From Polaromonas sp. (GTDB taxonomy: Bacteria > Pseudomonadota > Gammaproteobacteria > Burkholderiales > Burkholderiaceae_C): 64,000 nucleotides of DNA. A program made the position numbers and the translations under genes. Under the pieces are notes generated by a model. It ran no database searches and was not told the origin of the DNA. It saw only the letters and a list, made by a program, of their open reading frames with translations. The stretch lies in NCBI RefSeq assembly GCF_012927455.1, contig NZ_JABBPE010000015.1:310001-374000 (forward strand), written 5' to 3'. Shown here one piece after another: positions 56,762 to 64,000 of this stretch; the first letter of the stretch is position 1; every line of letters begins with the position of its first letter.

Positions 56762-57583
56762 TTAGGCGTCAGCGCCCAGCAGCGCCAACTCGGCTTCGTC
56801 AAAGCCGGCCAGGCGGCGCGCTTGCAGGTTCAGTGGGCCCTTCAGCCGCGGTGCGCCGTATTGTTGGGCCAGCTTTGCATAAGTGGCCAGCGGGTCCAGC
56901 GCGCGCTGGGCGCACAGCAGGCGGTACCAGTGGTTGCCAATGGCGACATGGCCAATTTCGTCACGCAGGATGATGTCCAGAATCGCCACCGCACGCAGCG
57001 CATGGTGCGTTCCTACCTTGCGCAGTTTGGCCTGCATGGGCGGCGTCGCGTCCAGGCCCCTGGCCTCCAGCGTGCGCGGCACCAGCGCCATGCGTGCCAG
57101 CAAGTCGCCTTCGGTTTTCTGCGTCATGTCCCACAAGCCGGTGTGGGCCGCAAAGTCGCCGTAGTCGTAGCCCATGCTTTGCAGCTCGGCGCGCAATAAA
57201 CTGAAGTGCCTGGCCTCTTCGGCAGCCACTTTCAGCCAGTCCAGGTAGTAGGCAGGCGGCATGCCGGCGAAGCGCCAGACCGCGTCCAGCGCCAGGTTGA
57301 TCGCATTGAACTCGATGTGCGTCACCGCGTGCAGCAGGGCGGCCAAGCCTTCGGGCGTGAAGGGCGAGCGCTTGGGGAGGTCCAGGTGCGAGCGCAATTG
57401 CGGCCGCGCCGGGCAGCCGGGTAGGCCAGCGGGTGCCACCAGATGCAGCTGGGGTGCTATCAAAATAGTAGCTTCTTGCGCCCATAGATACTGGGCTAGA
57501 AGCACTTTTTGTAGTGGATTTGGCTCCAGTAGCGCCTGCAGGGCGCGCTGGCGCAGTTCGGCGGAGGGTGGGGTGGCCGTCAT
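56762..57583 (-). CDS. DUF455 ferritin-like protein
   Basis: 273 aa, DUF455 family with a diiron ferritin-like fold. Possible metal ligands are in HVTHIEFNAINLALDAV, KVAAEEARHFSLLRAELQSM and ILRDEIGHVAIGNHWY (E/H pairs). A family A repeat encodes about residues 26-43 near the N terminus (LLAQYLWAQEATILIA). The role is unknown; these proteins resemble ferritin-like hydroxylases. Confidence 0.85.
   Translation of the reverse strand: MTATPPSAELRQRALQALLEPNPLQKVLLAQYLWAQEATILIAPQLHLVAPAGLPGCPARPQLRSHLDLPKRSPFTPEGLAALLHAVTHIEFNAINLALDAVWRFAGMPPAYYLDWLKVAAEEARHFSLLRAELQSMGYDYGDFAAHTGLWDMTQKTEGDLLARMALVPRTLEARGLDATPPMQAKLRKVGTHHALRAVAILDIILRDEIGHVAIGNHWYRLLCAQRALDPLATYAKLAQQYGAPRLKGPLNLQARRLAGFDEAELALLGADA
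57455..57505 (+). repeat. Family A repeat copy inside the DUF455 gene
   Basis: GCTATCAAAATAGTAGCTTC then TTGCGCCCATAGATACTGGG and CTAGAAGC. Nearly the full consensus. In frame close to the N terminus. Confidence 0.92.
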
Positions 57584-57717
57584 GGCTGAATTGTCTGCGA
57601 TTGAGCCGGGCGCGCTGGCAACCCGCTGACAAACAGCGGAACAGGCGCTTCCTTACAATCGGAGATTCGCCAGCCACCTTCCTGCCCAAACCCTAATTTC
57701 TTGAATCAAGGACACCC

Positions 57718-58242
57718 ATGGCCATTTATCAACTGGACGATTTGACCCCTGCCATCCATGAAACCGCTTGGGTGGCGGACAGCGCGCAGGTCCTGGGCAA
57801 TGTCCGGCTTGCGCAAGACAGCAGTGTCTGGTTCGGGGTGGTGATACGCGGCGACATGGACGCCATCAGCGTGGGCCGGGGCACCAACATCCAGGACAAC
57901 AGTGTTTTGCATGCCGACCACGGCGTGCCTTTGACCATTGGCGACAATGTCTCGATAGGCCATCAGGTCATGCTGCATGGCTGCACCATTGGCGATGGCT
58001 CCCTGATCGGCATTCAGGCGGTGATACTTAACGGCGCCAAAATTGGCAAGAATTGCCTGGTGGGCGCGGGCTCGCTGATCACCGAGGGCAAGGAGTTTGC
58101 GGATAACTCGATGATCTTTGGCAGCCCGGCCAAGGCGGTGCGGCAACTTTCGGCCGAACAGATTGAGGGTTTAAAAATGATCTCGGACCACTATATAGAG
58201 AATGCCCGGCGCTATAGGAGCGGGCTCAAAAAACTGGCCTGA
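57718..58242 (+). CDS. Gamma-class carbonic anhydrase family protein
   Basis: 174 aa left-handed beta-helix of hexapeptide repeats. Zinc-site histidines are in LHADHGVPLTIGDN and GHQVMLHGCTIGDG. It belongs to the YrdA/PaaY/CaiE-like branch, so carbonic anhydrase activity is possible but not certain. AAGGA precedes the ATG at 57718. It is divergent from the DUF455 gene. Confidence 0.92.
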   Translation: MAIYQLDDLTPAIHETAWVADSAQVLGNVRLAQDSSVWFGVVIRGDMDAISVGRGTNIQDNSVLHADHGVPLTIGDNVSIGHQVMLHGCTIGDGSLIGIQAVILNGAKIGKNCLVGAGSLITEGKEFADNSMIFGSPAKAVRQLSAEQIEGLKMISDHYIENARRYRSGLKKLA

Positions 58243-58369
58243 GCGACACCAACAGCATGACCACCTCGAACCTACAGCCTTTTCAAAGCACACATAAACC
58301 AGCAGGGGCCACAAGCGCGAAGGTCGGACTTCGCGCTGCATCGCTCCCGCATTCGCAAGCAGGGGCCGC

Positions 58370-58452
58370 GGAACCGGCTTTGCCGGGCCGCAGGCGCAGC
58401 GCCCCCTCGGGGGGCAGCGTATTACGCGAAGCGAAAAGCGTGGGGGCTCGTG
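58370..58452 (-). repeat. Family B palindromic repeat, copy 3 (hslO leader)
   Basis: GCCGCGGAACCGGCTTTGCC, CAGCGCCCCCTCGGGGGGCA and GAAGCGAAAAGCGTGGGGGC. Opposite orientation to copies 1 and 2. It forms nearly all of the hslO leader, including the GGGGG that stands 6 bases before the start. Confidence 0.88.
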
Positions 58453-59421
58453 ATGTCTGAACTTCATAAATTTATCTTCGATGGCTTGCCGGTGCGCGGC
58501 ATGCTGGTGCGCCTGACCGGTTCCTGGCAGGAAATTCTTGAGCGCCGTCGCGTTGCCGGCGCCTATCCGGTTGAGGTCATGCACCTGCTGGGTGAAATGA
58601 CGGCGGCCGCTGCGCTGATGCAAAGCAGTATTAGCTTCAATGGTGCGTTGATTCTGCAGATTTTTGGCGATGGTCCAGTCAAGCTTGCCGTGGCCGAAGT
58701 GCAGCCCGATCTGAGCCTGCGCGCGACCGCGACGGTGACGGGCAGCGTCGACGCCGGCAGTTCGCTGAGCCAACTGGTCAATGTTGGCAACCAGGGGCGT
58801 TGCGCCATCACGCTGGACCCGAAAGACAAGTTGCCTGGGCAGCAGTCTTACCAGGGCGTGGTGCCGCTGTTTGGCGACCAGCACGAAAAAATAGAAAAAC
58901 TTGGCGAGGTGCTTGAGCACTACATGCTGCAAAGCGAGCAACTCGATACCAAGCTGATTCTGGCTGCCGACGGGAATGTTGCTGCGGGCCTGCTGATCCA
59001 GCGCCTGCCGGTCAAGGGGCAGGGCAATTTGCAGGGCCAGCTGGACCGGGACGCCAATGAAGACGAAATTGGCGTGAATGAGGACTACAAGCGCATCGCC
59101 ATGCTGGCCGGCACCTTGAAGCGCGAAGAGTTGTTAAGCCTGGACACCGACACGATTTTGCGCCGTCTGTTCTGGCAAGAGCCGCTAACGCGCTTTGAGC
59201 CGCTCAAGCCCAGTTTTGCCTGCAGCTGCTCGCGTGAGCGTGTGGGCAACATGCTGCGCGGCCTGGGCACGGCAGAAATTGAAAGCATCATTGCCGAACG
59301 CGGCAAGGTGGACGTGGGTTGCGAGTTTTGCGGCGCGCAGTATGCGTTTGACCCGGTCGATGCGGCGCAGATTTTTACCAGCCAGAGCCGGCAGCCACCG
59401 CCCAGTTCAACGGTGCAATAA
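58453..59421 (+). CDS. hslO: Redox-regulated chaperone Hsp33
   Basis: 322 aa. Holdase chaperone switched on by oxidation of a zinc site near its C terminus: CSC in FACSCSRERV and CEFC in VGCEFCGAQY (CxC...CxxC spacing). The ATG at 58453 follows a GTG. Its leader lies in repeat B and a GGGGG, 6 bases before, may serve as the ribosome site. A low-complexity QSRQPPPSSTVQ tail ends the protein. Confidence 0.93.
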   Translation: MSELHKFIFDGLPVRGMLVRLTGSWQEILERRRVAGAYPVEVMHLLGEMTAAAALMQSSISFNGALILQIFGDGPVKLAVAEVQPDLSLRATATVTGSVDAGSSLSQLVNVGNQGRCAITLDPKDKLPGQQSYQGVVPLFGDQHEKIEKLGEVLEHYMLQSEQLDTKLILAADGNVAAGLLIQRLPVKGQGNLQGQLDRDANEDEIGVNEDYKRIAMLAGTLKREELLSLDTDTILRRLFWQEPLTRFEPLKPSFACSCSRERVGNMLRGLGTAEIESIIAERGKVDVGCEFCGAQYAFDPVDAAQIFTSQSRQPPPSSTVQ

Positions 59422-59491
59422 AGCGAATAAGTGAGATGAGCCGCGTTCCAGCGGCTTAACAGGTCGCTGATCAAGTCTCTGATCAAATCCC

Positions 59492-59767
59492 TTAAGGGCT
59501 GATCTGCACGAAGATTTCATTGGGCTTGACCATGCCCAGTTCACCTCTGGCCTTTTCTTCGACGATTTGCAGGCCTTCCTTCAAATCCTTGACTTCGGCT
59601 GCCAGTTGGTCATTGCCCAGCTGAGCCTGCGCATTTTTCACCAGTTGCTCGTCCAGCCTTTGCTGCATCTCACGCACGCTCGGAATGCTGCCCCGGCCGA
59701 TCCAGAGCTGCGCGTGAAATAGCACCAGCAACGCAATCAGGATAGCGGGGATGAGGCGATTTCCCAC
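59492..59767 (-). CDS. ftsB: Cell-division protein FtsB
   Basis: 91 aa from the GTG at 59767 (TTG at 59779 is an alternative). One membrane helix (LIPAILIALLVLFHAQLW), then a periplasmic coiled coil (MQQRLDEQLVKNAQAQLGND, LKEGLQIVEEKARGEL) and the conserved GMVKPNEIF. It joins FtsL and FtsQ at the septum. It lies downstream of eno as in many proteobacteria. Confidence 0.92.
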   Translation of the reverse strand: MGNRLIPAILIALLVLFHAQLWIGRGSIPSVREMQQRLDEQLVKNAQAQLGNDQLAAEVKDLKEGLQIVEEKARGELGMVKPNEIFVQISP

Positions 59768-59800
59768 GGGGCTGGCCAAAAAGGTGCGCTGATCTAAGGT

Positions 59801-61415
<1,615 letters not shown>

Positions 61416-61432
61416 GGTGTTCTCGCGTGCGT

Positions 61433-62287
61433 TCAATTGAAATCGTTTTCAAGAAAACCGTTTTTCTTGGTCACGCGGTCTAGCGCCAGGAGAGTCTCCA
61501 GCAGTGCTTTCATGTGCTTGAGTGGCACCGCGTTGGGGCCGTCGCTCATGGCTTTGGCGGGGTCGGGATGCGTTTCCATGAAGATGCCGGCAATACCGAC
61601 CGCCACGGCAGCCCGCGCCAGCACCGGCACCATTTCACGCTGGCCGCCGCTGCTGGTGCCGTTGCCGCCAGGCAGCTGCACCGAGTGGGTGGCATCGAAC
61701 ACCACGGGTGCATGGGTTTCGCGCATGATTGCCAGGCTGCGCATATCTGACACCAGATTGTTGTAGCCAAAACTCGCGCCACGCTCGCAGGCCATGAAGC
61801 GGTCTTCGTCCAGGCCCTTTTCGCGAGCCGCGGCGCGCGCCTTGTCGATAACGTTTTTCATGTCGCCCGGCGCCAAAAACTGGCCTTTTTTTATATTGAC
61901 CGGCTTGCCCGATTGCGCCACGGCTCGGATGAAGTCGGTCTGGCGGCACAAAAAAGCCGGCGTCTGCAACACGTCGACCACGCTGGCGACCTGGGCAATT
62001 TGCGACTCGTCATGAATGTCGGTCAACACCGGCAGTGCCAGATCATGTTTGACCTTAGCCAGAATTTCCAGGCCTTTGTCGATGCCGGGTCCGCGAAACG
62101 TGCTGCCCGAGGAACGATTGGCCTTGTCAAAACTGCTTTTGAAGATGAATGGAATGCCGAGCGCCGAAGTGATTTCTTTCAGCGTGCCCGCCGTGTCCAT
62201 CTGCAACTGCTCGGATTCAATCACGCAGGGCCCGGCGATCAGGAAAAAAGGCAGGTTCAGGCCGACATCAAAACCACAAAGCTTCAT
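61433..62287 (-). CDS. kdsA: 3-deoxy-8-phosphooctulonate (KDO-8-P) synthase
   Basis: 284 aa, standard size. It condenses arabinose 5-phosphate and phosphoenolpyruvate for the lipopolysaccharide core. Conserved segments are [74 protein letters not shown] and [20 protein letters not shown]. It starts 1 base after the pyrG stop, so they are translationally close. Confidence 0.97.
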   Translation of the reverse strand: MKLCGFDVGLNLPFFLIAGPCVIESEQLQMDTAGTLKEITSALGIPFIFKSSFDKANRSSGSTFRGPGIDKGLEILAKVKHDLALPVLTDIHDESQIAQVASVVDVLQTPAFLCRQTDFIRAVAQSGKPVNIKKGQFLAPGDMKNVIDKARAAAREKGLDEDRFMACERGASFGYNNLVSDMRSLAIMRETHAPVVFDATHSVQLPGGNGTSSGGQREMVPVLARAAVAVGIAGIFMETHPDPAKAMSDGPNAVPLKHMKALLETLLALDRVTKKNGFLENDFN

Positions 62288-62288
62288 A

Positions 62289-64000
<1,712 letters not shown>

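Noticed and set aside
58257-58460. 67-codon frame upstream of hslO
   Set aside because: It is mostly the translated family B repeat and overlaps the hslO start; no ribosome site or homologue recognised.
59439-59456. Terminator after hslO (AGCCGC / GCGGCT stem)
   Set aside because: Stem of six pairs without a T-run; too weak to call.

Overview
The window reads as a stretch of a high-GC betaproteobacterial chromosome, most likely Burkholderiales/Comamonadaceae (Polaromonas/Rhodoferax-like). Reasons: a nuo operon ending in nuoN followed by a DUF2818 gene, a Nudix gene and a DUF1178 gene; a Bug/TctC solute-binding protein; a pyrG-kdsA-eno-ftsB cluster; and many copies of two short palindromic repeat families that I associate with this family of bacteria. 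The genus is an inference from gene content, not from a search.

Layout. 1-13.7 kb: nuoD (3' end) to nuoN (respiratory complex I) plus three accessory genes. 13.7-20.6 kb: a secreted beta-propeller/phosphoesterase fusion, a CheV coupling protein abutting a glutamate dehydrogenase gene scrap, and an MsbA-like ABC exporter. 20.6-23.5 kb: a decayed accessory island with two intact small genes (SnoaL-like and YdhR-like), a frameshifted BrnT/BrnA toxin-antitoxin pair and a broken LysE-type gene, punctuated by three attC-like sites of 58-61 bp. It looks like the remains of an integron cassette array with no integrase in view. 23.5-28.8 kb: a MarR-NodT-EmrA-EmrB tripartite efflux operon with a near-consensus promoter. 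28.8-35.4 kb: LysR regulator, small hypothetical proteins, a luciferase-like oxidoreductase, an alpha/beta hydrolase, a collagen-like lipoprotein and an AttH/CrtC-like protein. 35.4-45.8 kb: an FtsX-type permease, a GNAT and a threonine-dehydratase-like gene, then a leftward cluster mutL, lipoprotein hydrolase, Bcr/CflA transporter, miaA and a LolD-like ATPase. 45.9-54.2 kb: DedA, a two-subunit Rieske dioxygenase, amiC-tsaE, queG, an AEC transporter and a TctC protein. 54.4-64 kb: xerD, cfa, a DUF455 protein, a gamma carbonic anhydrase, hslO, then the leftward pyrG-kdsA-DUF1330-eno-ftsB cluster.

The most striking feature is the dispersed repeats. Family A (about 50 bp, 16 copies or part copies recognised by eye) sits not only between genes but inside at least eight open reading frames, including nuoG, mutL, miaA, an ABC exporter, the NodT-type channel, an FtsX-type permease and a DUF455 protein. 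It keeps the frame open and usually contributes a similar short peptide. Family B (about 90 bp, 3 copies) interrupts the nuo operon between nuoH and nuoI, supplies most of the N-terminal extension of MiaA, and supplies the leader and probable ribosome-binding site of hslO. No rRNA, tRNA, CRISPR array or intact insertion sequence was recognised.
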